From Chloroflexota bacterium (lineage in GTDB: Bacteria; Chloroflexota; Anaerolineae; Anaerolineales; UBA11579): DNA of 5,879 nucleotides. This document shows positions 5,727 to 5,879 of this stretch, piece after piece. Each line of letters opens with the position of its first letter. Positions within the stretch are counted from its first letter, which is position 1. The DNA lies in NCBI GenBank assembly GCA_030610225.1, contig JAUWSD010000083.1:1-5879 (forward strand), read 5' to 3'. A program made the translations under genes and the position numbers. The notes under the pieces were generated by a model. It saw nothing but the letters and a program-made list of their open reading frames with translations. It was not told the origin of the DNA and did not search any database.

Positions 5727-5879
5727 ATGGCAGAAAATAATTTCAAAAAAATATGGCGAAATGCCATATTTTTGTCTAAGAATACACCAGCAGCAAGGAA
5801 TCGCTTTGTAGATTTTCTGCGCATACTCTCGATCATATTTGTGATCATAGGACATTGGCTGCTTGTGACTGCGGTGTAT
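5727..5879 (+). CDS. Membrane acyltransferase family 3 protein, N-terminus only
   Basis: The window contains 51 codons of a gene cut by its right edge. After a short basic, polar head (about 1-24) comes RNRFVDFLRILSIIFVIIGH (24-43), which matches the opening of the acyltransferase-3 family: a conserved Arg, then D-x-x-R, a first membrane helix and a His. Members are multi-pass membrane proteins that move acyl groups, often acetyl, onto cell-surface or secreted glycans and other acceptors. The acceptor here is unknown. The ATG at 5727 has no good ribosome-binding site. An in-frame TTG at 5772 is an alternative that would leave out the region forming a hairpin. The gene follows the ATPase by 37 bases on the same strand and could be read through from the ABC operon, though no functional link is apparent. 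Confidence 0.75.
   Translation, partial: MAENNFKKIWRNAIFLSKNTPAARNRFVDFLRILSIIFVIIGHWLLVTAVY
5747..5773 (+). terminator. Terminator-like 11-bp hairpin inside the start of the acyltransferase gene
   Basis: The perfect arms 5747-5757 (AAAAATATGGC) and 5763-5773 (GCCATATTTTT) close on the 5-nt loop GAAAT. The right arm ends in five Ts, and the left begins in a run of As, as in a bidirectional intrinsic terminator. Only three pairs are G-C, so the stem is modest. No other hairpin follows the ATPase stop (5689), so this is the only candidate end for the ABC operon, yet it falls at codons 7-16 of the acyltransferase frame. It may act as terminator, attenuator or translational control element. Confidence 0.5.

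Overview
This window looks like chromosomal DNA of a moderately AT-rich, probably anaerobic or fermentative bacterium with a single-membrane-type envelope. Both the secreted amylase and the ABC solute receptor carry lipoprotein signal peptides with a lipobox cysteine, and the amylase is a lipid-anchored GH13 enzyme. The style of the proteins (lipoprotein SBP plus permease plus ATPase, a GH13 lipoprotein, and an acyltransferase-3 protein beginning 'RNRFVDFLR') would fit Chloroflexota (Anaerolineae-like). That assignment is a judgement from general resemblance, and a Firmicutes-like host is not excluded. No phage, insertion-sequence, CRISPR, tRNA or rRNA signal was found.

Layout. Bases 1-155 are AT-rich with no supportable gene. 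A strong palindromic terminator (156-189) ends an alpha-amylase-family lipoprotein gene on the minus strand (207-1892). A 362-base AT-rich divergent intergenic region follows (1893-2254). It holds several small repeats and palindromes but no convincing promoter. On the plus strand come an alpha/beta hydrolase (2255-3040) and a 146-base gap with a near-consensus sigma-70-type promoter (3119-3147) whose -35 box lies in the centre of a perfect 8+8 inverted repeat. A three-gene polar amino acid ABC importer follows: receptor lipoprotein (3187-4041), permease (4129-4962) and ATPase (4952-5689). The window closes with the first 51 codons of a membrane acyltransferase (5727 to the end).

How the parts work together. 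The ABC genes form an evident operon with one good promoter. A very stable 10-bp hairpin (4074-4099) between receptor and permease genes probably leaves more receptor than permease mRNA. An 11-nt overlap couples permease and ATPase. The permease most likely starts at the TTG at 4129, which sits behind AAGGAG, not at the TTG at 4102. The amylase would degrade starch or maltodextrins outside the membrane, but its sugar transporter is not in this window. The hydrolase is cytosolic and of unknown substrate.

The families here are all known, and I see no evidence of a wholly new system. The observations most worth following are regulatory: the operator-like repeat over the ABC promoter, the post-receptor hairpin, and a terminator-like 11-bp hairpin inside the first codons of the acyltransferase that shares a GAAATGCCA element with the ABC operator.
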